Of a stretch of DNA of 42,266 nucleotides, positions 16,117 to 23,684 are shown piece after piece (position 1 is the first letter of the stretch; the number at the start of each line of letters is the position of its first letter). Source of the stretch: a virus. Below the pieces are notes generated by a model, which had not been told where the DNA came from, did no database searches, and worked only from the letters and a program-made list of their open reading frames with translations. The stretch is from the IMG/VR virus record IMGVR_UViG_3300047408_000085, positions 1-42,266 of that record. The stretch is one strand, 5' to 3'. A program made the position numbers and the translations under genes.

Positions 16117-17488
16117 CGACTGTCCCCGGTTCGGCTTTCGGCGGGTCTGCCGAGGGCGCATTCGGCGTGTCCGTCGGCGGCGTCGTTTTCGGTGCGAGAT
16201 CGGCGCCAGGAAGCGCGGTGTTGAGCGGCACGCGGTATTCGTCGCCGTGTCCGTCCTCGATCGGGTCCATGTTTTCGCGGGCCCGGACTTCGTTGCGACT
16301 CAGCCAGCCGTTGAGCGTGCCGATCTGATAGGCTTGCGAGCGCGTCAACAGATCGCCGCGCGTCATCTCGTCGTAATCGAATCTGCATTGCAGCGTCGAG
16401 CGTTCCTCCTCGAACAGCAGATGATGATTCATCAGTTGCTCGATCGAGGTCGTCGTCGGCTTTAGCGCGCTGTCGACGTATTGCTGATTCTGTTGCTCGA
16501 TGTTGTTGAGCGTCGCCTTGTCGAGCTCGCCCAGGCGATGCGGCGGGACGCCATAGAGGCGGCAAATATCGATGACTTGGAACCGCCGGGTTTCGAGGAA
16601 CTGGCTGTCCTCGTTGGTCATCGCGATTTTCTCAAAGCTCATGCCTTCTTCGAGGATCGCGACTTTGTGGGCGCTCTGAACGCCCGCATGGGTTTCGCGC
16701 CAGGAATTTGCGACGCGATCCCCCGCGTCTTTCGAGAGCTTGCCGGGATACTTCAACACGCCGCCGATCTGCCCGCCCTGGCGGAACAAGACGCCGCCAT
16801 GCTGCTGCGTCGCCAGCGCGAGGCCGATCACGTCCTGCGCGATCGCGATCGGCGACACGCCGACGTAGCCGTCGAGCGAGATATTTTTGACATGCATCAT
16901 GTCGTCGGGCGGGACCAAAATCCCAAAGCCGAGACGCCGCGAATTGATGCGATACCAGAGCTCGCCGTCCTCGGTGAGCATGATCGAACAGCGATCGGGC
17001 GCGATCGGCACCAGCTCGATCGGATTTGCGTCCTGATCGCGTTCGATCACAACAAAGGCGTTGCCGCGCAGCGCGATCGACGAGATGACGTAGCCGATGA
17101 ACTCGAACCAGGTTTGCCAGCGGTTCGGGCGCTGGAAAAGCTTCGTCAGCGGGTGATTGGTGACCCGCCGAAAGCCGCCGCCCGCCAGCCGCCGCCGCAC
17201 GAACGGAGCAAGCATCGCAATGTCCTGGCTGATCGCGCGGATGCAGGCGTAAACCGCGGCGGCTTGCAGGGCTGTAAATGGCGTGACGGGAACGCCCGTG
17301 TTGCTCGCATAGCCGCCGAGCGCCGCATAAAGCATCGGCTGCGGCCAGCCCAAGCCGCCGAGCGTCGCGGTGATCGCCGAGTCGGCTTTGGTTTCCGCTG
17401 GCGGCGATGCGAGCGGCGGCGGGTCTGCGGGCGGCGGCTGCTGCGGACCCAGTAACCAGTGACCGACGCGCTCGCGCAGGGTTGCCAT
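16103..17488 (-). CDS. HK97-type portal protein
   Basis: 461 residues from ATG 17488. Core motifs include 'ALQAAAVYACIRAISQDIAM', 'WFEFIGYVISSIALRGNAF', 'PDDMMHVKNISLDGYVGVSP', 'VLFRQGGQIGGVLKYPG' and 'ICRLYGVPPHRLGELDKAT', all characteristic of the phage_portal (PF04860) group. The dodecameric ring is the DNA gate. The C-terminus is Pro/Ala-rich and overlaps the protease start. Confidence 0.95.
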   Translation of the reverse strand: MATLRERVGHWLLGPQQPPPADPPPLASPPAETKADSAITATLGGLGWPQPMLYAALGGYASNTGVPVTPFTALQAAAVYACIRAISQDIAMLAPFVRRRLAGGGFRRVTNHPLTKLFQRPNRWQTWFEFIGYVISSIALRGNAFVVIERDQDANPIELVPIAPDRCSIMLTEDGELWYRINSRRLGFGILVPPDDMMHVKNISLDGYVGVSPIAIAQDVIGLALATQQHGGVLFRQGGQIGGVLKYPGKLSKDAGDRVANSWRETHAGVQSAHKVAILEEGMSFEKIAMTNEDSQFLETRRFQVIDICRLYGVPPHRLGELDKATLNNIEQQNQQYVDSALKPTTTSIEQLMNHHLLFEEERSTLQCRFDYDEMTRGDLLTRSQAYQIGTLNGWLSRNEVRARENMDPIEDGHGDEYRVPLNTALPGADLAPKTTPPTDTPNAPSADPPKAEPGTVDAAR

Positions 17489-17490
17489 TG

Positions 17491-19167
17491 TCAGCCGAGG
17501 AGAAGGAGCCCGCGGGTTTCATAAACGGACGGCCCCTCGTCCGTCATCGCGCGGGCGATCGCCATGATCAGCGCGATCGCCGCATCGATCTTGTTCTCCG
17601 GGCGCGCCTTGCGCGGGTAGACATTCCCGCGGGCGTCGTAATGCCCGACGACATTGCCGATGCACCAGCCGAGCGGGCCCGAGCCGTCATGCTGCAGGCG
17701 CCCGCTTCGCATCGCCGCGTCGAGCTCTTTCGTCGGCTCGGAGAAATTTTGCGTGTTCGAGCGGAATTCGACCATCGGCGCGCCCTGTTCGGTGAGGCGT
17801 TGCGCGAGCTGCGTCGAGCCCCAAGGATCATAGGCGACGGATTGCACGCTGAATCGCTGGCATAATTCCCGGATGTCGTCCTCGATCATCGAAAAGTCCG
17901 TCTCGTTGCCCGGTGTCACAACGAGCTCGCCCTCCGCGGCCCATCCGGGATAGCTCGGGTTTCGGGCTTCGAGCACCGCGGACTCGTTGAGGTAGCACCT
18001 CGAGAACGCGACATAGCCCTCCTCGTCAGGAAACACGATCGCCAGCGCGGCGAGATCGGTTTTCGAGGCGAGATCGAGCGCGAGATGACACGGGCGCCCC
18101 TCGAACTGGTCGAGCGCCAGCTCGGGCCGCGCGCAGGCATTCCAGGCGCGGGTTGAGAACAGCGCCTCGTCGGCGCCGATCCAGACATTGAGATGACGGG
18201 TCCGCGCCGCCGCCTCTTGCGCCGGGTTATTGCGCGCCTGTCGCATGATCGCGCGGATGGCGTCCGGTTGAACGGAGACGCCCCAGCCGGGATTCGCCTT
18301 TATCCAGGTGTCCTCGGACCAGGGATCGTCGGTGTCGTCGATCGAATAGATGAGCGCAAAGAGGCGATCGTCTTTCTGACCTTGTTGCAGAACGCGCAGC
18401 CCGTAATCCCAGACCTGTTTGCCGATCCCGGAGGCGTTGCCGGTTGCGGTGCTGATCGAGAGGAGAAACGGCTGTCGCCGCTTGGGCATTGCCGTGAGAA
18501 GCGCATCGTAGACCTCGCTCGTCCGGTGACTGCCGATCTCGTCGCAGACGGCAACAGCGATGTTGAGCCCGTCGAGCGCCTTGGCGTCCGAGCTGATCGG
18601 GACAAAGCGGCTCGCGGTGTGCTGCTGATAGATCGCATTCGCCGAGACGCCGACGCCCCATTCCTCGCGCATCTGCGCCGAGCGCCGAGCCATGTTCTGC
18701 GCCGTGTCGAACAGGATTCGCGCCTGATCGCGGGTCACGGCGGCAGCGTAGCCCTCGGCTCCGCCCTCGCCCTCGCCGAATGTGATATAGAGCGCCAGCG
18801 GCGCCGAAATCGTCGTCTTGCCGTTCCCTTTCGGCACAAAGACGACCCCCTGTCGAAAACGGCGTGTTTCGGTGCCGCGCTCGACAAATCCGAAAATGTT
18901 CGCATAGGCGAGCTTTTGCCACGCCATCAGCTCGATCGGCTTGTCGGCGTCCGGGCCTTTGATGTTCCGCATCCGGCTCGCGAAATACATCGCGCGCCAT
19001 GCCAGCTCGTCGCGGAATTGCCATTGCGAGCCGGGATGCTTCGCCTCGTCGAGATCGCGGAGGAATCGCTCGCACGACAGCCGGGCGTGGATGCTGACGA
19101 GCTCCGTCCCGGCGACGACTCGCTCGGCGTATCCGATCGCGTCGAGGACGAATTCGTCCGCGCTAAT
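17491..19167 (-). CDS. terL: Terminase large subunit, probably starting at AUU
   Basis: Terminase_1/HK97 family. No ATG, GTG or TTG gives the full N-terminus: the first ATG (18990) would drop 59 residues that look genuine ('EFVLDAIGYAERVVAGTELV', 'HARLSCERFLRDLDEAKH'). The frame opens just after an upstream TGA. An ATT at 19167-19165 lies seven bases after GGAGGG (19180-19175), giving 558 residues. Walker A 'VPKGNGKTT' is at about 111-119, Walker B 'VAVCDEIG' follows, and the nuclease Asp lies in 'HLALDLASKTDL'. TerS ends with an overlapping TAG, so +1 frameshift fusion to TerS is the alternative. The enzyme is certain; the start is inferred. Confidence 0.9.
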   Translation of the reverse strand: MSADEFVLDAIGYAERVVAGTELVSIHARLSCERFLRDLDEAKHPGSQWQFRDELAWRAMYFASRMRNIKGPDADKPIELMAWQKLAYANIFGFVERGTETRRFRQGVVFVPKGNGKTTISAPLALYITFGEGEGGAEGYAAAVTRDQARILFDTAQNMARRSAQMREEWGVGVSANAIYQQHTASRFVPISSDAKALDGLNIAVAVCDEIGSHRTSEVYDALLTAMPKRRQPFLLSISTATGNASGIGKQVWDYGLRVLQQGQKDDRLFALIYSIDDTDDPWSEDTWIKANPGWGVSVQPDAIRAIMRQARNNPAQEAAARTRHLNVWIGADEALFSTRAWNACARPELALDQFEGRPCHLALDLASKTDLAALAIVFPDEEGYVAFSRCYLNESAVLEARNPSYPGWAAEGELVVTPGNETDFSMIEDDIRELCQRFSVQSVAYDPWGSTQLAQRLTEQGAPMVEFRSNTQNFSEPTKELDAAMRSGRLQHDGSGPLGWCIGNVVGHYDARGNVYPRKARPENKIDAAIALIMAIARAMTDEGPSVYETRGLLLLG

Positions 19168-19675
19168 CGGTGCGCCCTCCGGGGAGCACTTTCAGCCGCA
19201 GCGGCGCCCAGGCGTCGAGCTTGTCATTCCCCGCGGGATCGTCGAGCTTGATCCGCGGGCGAGCGGTCGGGCAAAAGCCGAGCCGGTCGGCGCATTTCAA
19301 GATCATGTCGCCGGTTTCTTTCATGATCGCGTTATACGGGCTCGGAACCAGCGTCCCGTTCGGGCCTTTGGCGAGGAGCTTCAAGCCCGGATCGCTGTCG
19401 AGGATCGCTTGCATATTGCGCGCGATGTTGTGGCGATCCGCGGCCTCGACAAAGACGGCGAGCACTTTCTTATCGATCCGCTTCAACACGCCCGGCGGCA
19501 TGTTCGCGAGACATTCCCGCCATAGCTCGGCTTGGCTGTCCGTCAGGTCGATCGGCGGCTCCTCGATGTCGCCCTCGGCGATCGGCTCTCGGGCCCGGTC
19601 GCGCCCGTGCCGGGTCGGGTTGTGCGTCCCCTGCAGGCGATGCAGAGCGGTCGGTTTCGGTTTGCGTCCGCGCAT
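19163..19675 (-). CDS. terS: Terminase small subunit, P27 family
   Basis: 170 residues from ATG 19675; longer frames shadow the glycosyltransferase. It begins 'MRGRKPKPTALHRLQGTHN', the classical opening of P27-type small terminases, followed by 'EPPIDLTDSQAELWRECLA', 'VEAADRHNIARNMQAIL' and 'GPNGTLVPSPYNAIMKETG'. It recognises the packaging site. The start overlaps the glycosyltransferase stop as TGATG, and its TAG overlaps the apparent TerL start. Confidence 0.9.
   Translation of the reverse strand: MRGRKPKPTALHRLQGTHNPTRHGRDRAREPIAEGDIEEPPIDLTDSQAELWRECLANMPPGVLKRIDKKVLAVFVEAADRHNIARNMQAILDSDPGLKLLAKGPNGTLVPSPYNAIMKETGDMILKCADRLGFCPTARPRIKLDDPAGNDKLDAWAPLRLKVLPGGRTD
19175..19180 (-). promoter_or_regulatory. 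Strong Shine-Dalgarno site deciding the TerL start
   Basis: GGAGGG on the minus strand inside the last codons of terS, seven bases before ATT at 19167. No conventional start codon lies at an appropriate distance in the TerL frame, so this site is the main evidence for AUU initiation. Confidence 0.6.
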
Positions 19676-20397
19676 CAGGCGGCGATCTCCACGCTGTAGG
19701 CGTGCCCGGCGCGGGTCGAGGCGCGGACAATGCCGGGATAGGCGGACAACAGGCGCCGGATGCAATCGCGCTCCATGCCTTGCGTCCGGTAATCGAAACA
19801 GCCGCCTTTGGTGTCCCAATGCTCGGAGAGCCAAAAGAGATATTGCGCCGACACGACGCCGCCATCCTCTTTGATACAGCGGGCGCAGAGCTCGTAATCC
19901 TCTTTCACGGGAAAGCTCTCGTCGAAATAGGTCCGCCCGTCGTTCACGATCCCCATGCATGAGCCGGTCACATAGGAGCGCAGACGGAACGGGTAATAGG
20001 TGAAACAAGCCCGCGTCGCCCCATCGGTCGCGACGCCCCAAATCCGGAACTGCAATTGCTCGGTGACTTCGAAAATCTTGCGGAATTCGGCGATCCATGT
20101 CGCCTCGTCGAGCCGGATGTTCTCCGCGTTGCGCGGGTGAAGCTTTATGTAACCCTGAGATGCGACGTCATCGTCCAGCATGACGACGCGGCGGGCCTTG
20201 GTGTTCCGCAGGATCCAATTGCGGGTTGCGGTGATCCCGCGGATCTCGTTCGGCACGGCGACGACATGGCGGGCCCCGGCGCGGCGGTACGCGGGCGCTT
20301 CGAGCTGCGGCACATACACGCTGCAGCTCGGGAGGATCTTTTGCGTCCGGACGCGGCCCGCGCGCCCCTTCGAGGGGACGGCGATCAGGATGTCCAT
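19675..20397 (-). CDS. TET-associated-type glycosyltransferase (TAGT-like)
   Basis: 240 residues from ATG 20397 (TGATG with the ParB-fold gene). It has a GT-A-like layout: 'MDILIAVPSKGRAGRVRTQK' at the N-terminus, 'VVAVPNEIRGITATRNWIL' (residues 46-63), a metal-binding triple Asp in 'VVMLDDDVAS' (D75-D77), and 'GSCMGIVNDGRTYFDE' plus 'VKEDYELCARCIKEDGG' further on. This resembles TAGT/GREB1-related glycosyltransferases, described from computational work as partners of TET/JBP base oxidases in phages. No oxidase was recognised here. The likely role is sugar addition to modified DNA bases or another acceptor; the acceptor is unknown. Confidence 0.7.
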   Translation of the reverse strand: MDILIAVPSKGRAGRVRTQKILPSCSVYVPQLEAPAYRRAGARHVVAVPNEIRGITATRNWILRNTKARRVVMLDDDVASQGYIKLHPRNAENIRLDEATWIAEFRKIFEVTEQLQFRIWGVATDGATRACFTYYPFRLRSYVTGSCMGIVNDGRTYFDESFPVKEDYELCARCIKEDGGVVSAQYLFWLSEHWDTKGGCFDYRTQGMERDCIRRLLSAYPGIVRASTRAGHAYSVEIAA

Positions 20398-21116
20398 CAC
20401 GCGGCGGCATCCTTCCGCAGCAGGCGGAGCACGTCCGCGGCCCGGACGACACGTTGCGTCCCGATGAAATCGAGCGGCGAGCCCTTTTTGTAGCCGCCGC
20501 GGCGGACAGGTGTCAGTCCGAGCGCGATCTTGAGGCGATCCCATTCGTCGGCGTCGGCGCACATAACGACGCAATACTCGCGAGCCGGTTCGAGCTGCAG
20601 GGCTTGCGGCAGCTCGCCCGCGGTCGGATCGATCGTCGCGATGTCGGCGGCATCAAAGCCGATCAGCGACAGGTCGACGGCTTGCGCGGCAAGGTCGACG
20701 AGCTCGACGCGGAGCAATTTCTTATCCCAGCTCGAATGCGCGGCGATCTCATTGTCGGCGAGGGCGTAAGCGCGCTTTTGCGCCTCCGTCCAGCCGCGCG
20801 CGACGATCACGGGGATCTCGGGGATCGCGAGCTGCTGCGCCGCCATGACGCGGCCATGTCCGGCGATGATCCGTCCGCCGTCGTCGACGAGCACGGGCGC
20901 GGTCCAACCCCATTCGACGATCGCCGCGGCGATCTCGGCAATCTGCCGCGCGTCGTGTTTCCGGGCGTTGCGCGCATAGGGAATCAATTTCGCGACGGCG
21001 CGGCGCTCGATCTTGTCGGCGGGCCATTGCGTAAATTCCGCAGCCGCGGCGCGGCGTGGCTTCGCGGGTTTTTTCGCGGCGCGCCTCGGCTTCGCCGCAG
21101 CCGCGGGATCAGTCAC
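20397..21116 (-). CDS. ParB/sulfiredoxin-fold protein
   Basis: 239 residues. A basic Ala/Lys/Arg N-terminal tail (1-25) precedes a ParB-N-like domain: 'VAKLIPYARNARKHDARQIA', 'WGWTAPVLVDDGGRIIAGHG' with G86-H87-G88-R89, and 'RAYALADNEIAAHSSWD'. The ParB central HTH needed for parS recognition is not visible. The C-terminal part ends 'GGYKKGSPLDFIGTQRVVRA'. Phage ParB-fold proteins near modification or terminase genes may be nucleases, ATP/CTP-dependent switches or modification accessories. Coupling to the TAGT-like gene suggests a shared role; this is inference. Confidence 0.75.
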   Translation of the reverse strand: MTDPAAAAKPRRAAKKPAKPRRAAAAEFTQWPADKIERRAVAKLIPYARNARKHDARQIAEIAAAIVEWGWTAPVLVDDGGRIIAGHGRVMAAQQLAIPEIPVIVARGWTEAQKRAYALADNEIAAHSSWDKKLLRVELVDLAAQAVDLSLIGFDAADIATIDPTAGELPQALQLEPAREYCVVMCADADEWDRLKIALGLTPVRRGGYKKGSPLDFIGTQRVVRAADVLRLLRKDAAA

Positions 21117-21200
21117 GGGAATTTCGCAACCATGAAATATCGGTTGGGGGGCGGTCGTCAGTCGACCGGGTTTTTAGTTTGTGACCCCCTATCCCCTCGA

Positions 21201-21353
21201 TCATGGGCTTTCCTCGACGGTGACTTCAGCCGCCGCGGCTTGCCGCTGCAGCGCGCTCGCGACGGCAAGCTCGCGGGCTTGCTCCTCGCTCTCGGCGGCG
21301 AGCGTCACGTCCTCGTTGATCGGCGGAGCCTTGATGGTGACCTTGTAGATCAT
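21201..21353 (-). CDS. Small hypothetical protein
   Basis: 50 residues from ATG 21353, overlapping the HNH stop (ATGA). 'MIYKVTIKAPPINEDVTLAA' then 'ESEEQARELAVASALQRQ' looks like a small beta-strand plus helix domain. Family not recognised. It is coupled to the HNH gene and is followed by an 84-base gap (21117-21200) in which I see no gene. Confidence 0.6.
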   Translation of the reverse strand: MIYKVTIKAPPINEDVTLAAESEEQARELAVASALQRQAAAAEVTVEESP

Positions 21354-21667
21354 CGGCGGGAGCCTCGTTGTGCAAAGCCGCTGTCCTGCGTCGCCGTCTT
21401 GCGGTCGTGGCAAGGCTTCGTCATCGCCTGCAGATTGTCCCAATCGAACATGAGCTCGCGATCGCCCTGGTGCGGGATCTTGTGATCGACGACGGTCGCA
21501 GCGTAGCCGCAGCCGCACTCACACAAGGGATGTTGTGCGAGGTACGCGATCCGGATCCGGCGCCACAGACGGAGGTTATAGAGGCGTGTCGTCGAGCCGT
21601 AGGCAGCACGACGCGCGTCGCGATCCTGATATCCGGCGGGGCGGTGAACAGCGGGGCGATGCGGCAT
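21350..21667 (-). CDS. HNH endonuclease of the packaging module
   Basis: 105 residues from ATG 21667. Zn-binding Cys 'PLCECGCGYAATVVDH' leads into the HNH core 'VDHKIPHQGDRELMFDWDN' with the Asn in 'LQAMTKPCHDRKTA' and a second Cys/His pair. HNH proteins adjacent to HK97-type terminases (HK97 gp74-like) stimulate cos cleavage and morphogenesis. That is the expected role here and suggests cos packaging, though no cos site was identified. Confidence 0.85.
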   Translation of the reverse strand: MPHRPAVHRPAGYQDRDARRAAYGSTTRLYNLRLWRRIRIAYLAQHPLCECGCGYAATVVDHKIPHQGDRELMFDWDNLQAMTKPCHDRKTATQDSGFAQRGSRR

Positions 21668-21720
21668 TTTGCGAGGTCAACAGACGGGATCGAGAGGCAA
21701 TCCTCGTATGTTGCGCGCAG

Positions 21721-21749
21721 CGATAACCAAATCGGGAATTAGGAGTCAA
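21721..21749 (-). promoter_or_regulatory. Candidate leftward late promoter
   Basis: On the minus strand, TTGACT (21749-21744) is followed after 17 bases by TTATCG (21726-21721), with TGG just ahead giving an extended -10 look. It lies about 55 bases upstream of the HNH start, in the 154-base gap 21668-21821, at the head of the packaging/structural operon. The -10 match is poor. Confidence 0.35.
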
Positions 21750-21821
21750 GCACGATCTTGCGAGCGGGCGGGCGAGTGACTATGATTTAGCGGCGCCTTG
21801 ACGGGTGTCCTCATCGACCCC

Positions 21822-22143
21822 TCATAGGTCCGCAATGGGCCCGACGAGTGATCCACCATCGCTCGCCGGGTCTTTTGTTTCCCGTGAAACAGTTGGCGCC
21901 GCAGCCCCTCCGGACACCGGCAAGCGGCCTTTGTCTCGCAGGCGGCAGTAGTGGCGCCATAGCTCATCGAGGCCCATAGCGGCCCATCGCTCGCCGTCCG
22001 GCAGGGTATCGAGGCGCAGCATGTAGACGAGGCCGCGCGCCGCGGCGTGCTTGCCGTGGATCCATCCCGGCAATATGGTCGTGATAGAGCGAGGGCGTTT
22101 CCGCCCCCGCCCTGCGCCATACGACGAAGTATAGCGGCGACAC
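21822..22143 (-). CDS. Small conserved-looking phage protein, apparently frameshifted
   Basis: From GTG 22143 one frame reads 'SPLYFVVWRRAGAETPSLY' then 'HDHIAG', after which it loses protein character. The +1 frame continues 'WIHGKHAAARGLVYMLRLD' and 'GLDELWRHYCRLRDKGRL' to the stop at 21822. Joined at about 22065, the two make one plausible protein of roughly 106 residues. A TTG start at 22073 giving 83 residues is the alternative. Function unknown. The 3' end contains the parS-like site (21876-21891). A sequencing error, a real frameshift mutation or recoding are all possible. Confidence 0.45.
21876..21891. promoter_or_regulatory. Near-perfect parS-like site
   Basis: The minus strand reads TGTTTCACGGGAAACA, differing from the bacterial chromosomal parS consensus TGTTTCACGTGAAACA at one central base. 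It lies inside the 3' end of a small gene, encoding 'TVSRETK'. By chance one such site (at most one mismatch) is expected about 5 times in 10,000 random sequences of this length. It could bind host ParB. Confidence 0.55.
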
Positions 22144-22146
22144 GAT

Positions 22147-22758
22147 TTAGCCGCGTCGAGGCGGCGCGGGAGGCTGGTTCGGCCCGCCGGGGACCGGCTG
22201 GTGCGAGGGATGCTCGCCGCCGGGTAACGGATGATGCGACGGATAAAGCGGCGGCTGCGCGATCGGGTGCTCGGGCTGCAGCGCCGTATCGATCACGGTC
22301 CAGCGGTAGCCCGCGCCGACAATCCAGACCAGACACATAATCTCGCCCGTGATCGAGGGCGGCAACGGAGGCCAAACGCTGCCCGGCGGCAAGGGTAGAT
22401 CGTTATTCGGGCCGACCGGCGGCATGTAAATCGGATGCGTCGGCGCGATCGGGATCGGGATGCCATAGCTCGGATCAACCGGCTGCGGCGGGCGCGGCCA
22501 GACGGTCGGCGGCACGGGCAGACCATAGTCCGGATCGACCGGATAGGTCGGCGGCATCGCAATCGGGTGCTCCGGTGTCGGCGGAAGCGGATGCGAGGCG
22601 ACCGGCGGGAGCTCGATCCCATAGCCCGGATCGATCGGGCCGCTCGGCGGCACCGGCTGGTGACTAGGGTGCTCGCCGCCGACGCCATAGCCGGGATCGA
22701 CGGGCCCCGAGGTTTCGCGAACGTGGATCGGTGAGTGACTGACTGCGACGTACGGCAT
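22147..22758 (-). CDS. Proline-rich repeat protein
   Basis: 203 residues from ATG 22758, with AGGA shortly upstream. It contains repeated 'PVDPGYG', 'PIDPGYG', 'PVDPDYG' and 'PVDPSYG' units spaced by Pro-rich linkers. 'GEHPSHQPVP' occurs near both ends, and a single hydrophobic stretch 'GEIMCLVWIVGAGYRWTVI' lies around residues 138-160. No signal peptide. Extended Pro-rich phage proteins of this appearance are often found near structural genes, but no function is established. The repeats imply internal duplication. Confidence 0.7.
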   Translation of the reverse strand: MPYVAVSHSPIHVRETSGPVDPGYGVGGEHPSHQPVPPSGPIDPGYGIELPPVASHPLPPTPEHPIAMPPTYPVDPDYGLPVPPTVWPRPPQPVDPSYGIPIPIAPTHPIYMPPVGPNNDLPLPPGSVWPPLPPSITGEIMCLVWIVGAGYRWTVIDTALQPEHPIAQPPLYPSHHPLPGGEHPSHQPVPGGPNQPPAPPRRG

Positions 22759-22794
22759 TGCTAGTTCCTCCGTTGGTTTAGGTGCGTGGTGACA

Positions 22795-22998
22795 TTAACC
22801 GGCTCGTCGTGACGGAATTGCGGCCTCGCGCAGATGCTCGGCGATCGCCTGCATCAACGCGATCTCGCGCTCGGCGCGCCGCTGCGTCATCCGCCCGTTG
22901 GCGATCATCCGCGGATAAACGCTCTCGCGATAGCGGACCTCGCGCTCGGCGCAGCGGATCAGCTCGTCGAGAGTCGGCGGGAATAGGTCCGGCATCAT
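22795..22998 (-). CDS. Small helical hypothetical protein
   Basis: 67 residues from ATG 22998, overlapping the upstream stop (ATGA). 'FPPTLDELIRCAEREVRYRE' and 'MIANGRMTQRRAEREIALM' predict two long amphipathic helices. This pattern is frequent in small prophage early proteins of alphaproteobacteria. No enzymatic motif is visible. Confidence 0.65.
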   Translation of the reverse strand: MMPDLFPPTLDELIRCAEREVRYRESVYPRMIANGRMTQRRAEREIALMQAIAEHLREAAIPSRRAG

Positions 22999-23444
22999 TG
23001 CCTCCCCAGCATTGCGAGCGCGCGCAGCGACTCGACGGTCCAGTGTCGAGCGGTTTTCGGATCGACGCCGAGGCGGCGCCCGAGATCCGCCCAGCTCTCA
23101 TTGTCGACGAGGGTGATCTCGATCAGCCCGGCGGCGAATGTCCCGAGCGTCGCGCGGACGCGCCGCAGCCGGGCCAGCGCGTCGAGACGTACCTCGAGCA
23201 CGCGGCCCGGCAAGCCGCAACCCGTTCCCCCGTCGAGGCGGCGCGGCGGCCAGGACGCGGCGAGCGCGATCATCAACGAGCTGCGGAACGATACCGCGGC
23301 CCGCCATTCGCGCTCCGTGATCGCCCCGTCGGCTCTCAGACGGTCGATCCGCGTCCGGACGGTCCAGTAAGGCCGGAAGGCGCCGCCATCGAGCTGCGGC
23401 GCCTCGACGCCAAGGTGTTGCGTGTAGAAAATGCTCGGCTCCAT
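22995..23444 (-). CDS. HTH-containing putative regulator
   Basis: 149 residues from ATG 23444. The C-terminal third contains a helix-turn-helix: 'WADLGRRLGVDPKTARHWTV' (about residues 118-137). The N-terminal 'RTRIDRLRADGAITEREWRA' looks helical. The arrangement resembles small prophage proteins with a C-terminal sigma-region-4-like HTH and could regulate late transcription, since it lies between replication genes and the packaging operon. Target unknown. Confidence 0.6.
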   Translation of the reverse strand: MEPSIFYTQHLGVEAPQLDGGAFRPYWTVRTRIDRLRADGAITEREWRAAVSFRSSLMIALAASWPPRRLDGGTGCGLPGRVLEVRLDALARLRRVRATLGTFAAGLIEITLVDNESWADLGRRLGVDPKTARHWTVESLRALAMLGRQ

Positions 23445-23447
23445 CCG

Positions 23448-23684
23448 TCACGTCCCGAGCGTCATCGAGACGTCGATCAGCATCGCCGCGACGCTCTCGG
23501 CTTCCTCGCGAGTGTCATAGCGCCGCGTCACCGGCAAGCGGTCGTGACACGGACAGGTCCGGATGACGTACCAGCCGGAATTGCCGCCTCGATAGGCGCG
23601 TCCGCGGCCCCGCGCAAACCGGACGCCCGTCTGATCGATGATCGCGAGATATTGCCCCGAATTGTGGTTGTCGATCATCATCAT
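23448..23684 (-). CDS. Small hypothetical protein
   Basis: 78 residues; three consecutive Met codons at the start, ATG 23684 overlapping the upstream stop (ATGA). Visible features: 'SGQYLAIIDQTGVRFARGRG', then 'SGWYVIRTCPCHDRLPVTRR' with a CPCH motif, and an acidic helix 'YDTREEAESVAAMLIDVS'. Probably a small beta-alpha protein. Not recognised. Confidence 0.6.
   Translation of the reverse strand: MMMIDNHNSGQYLAIIDQTGVRFARGRGRAYRGGNSGWYVIRTCPCHDRLPVTRRYDTREEAESVAAMLIDVSMTLGT

Noticed and set aside
20397-21116. Phage-encoded plasmid-type ParB partition protein acting on the parS-like site
   Set aside because: Only the N-terminal ParB fold is visible, no central HTH and no ParA gene in the genome.
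21746-22375. 209-residue minus-strand frame
   Set aside because: It runs out of frame through the proline-rich gene and the small gene downstream; composition is that of a shadow frame.
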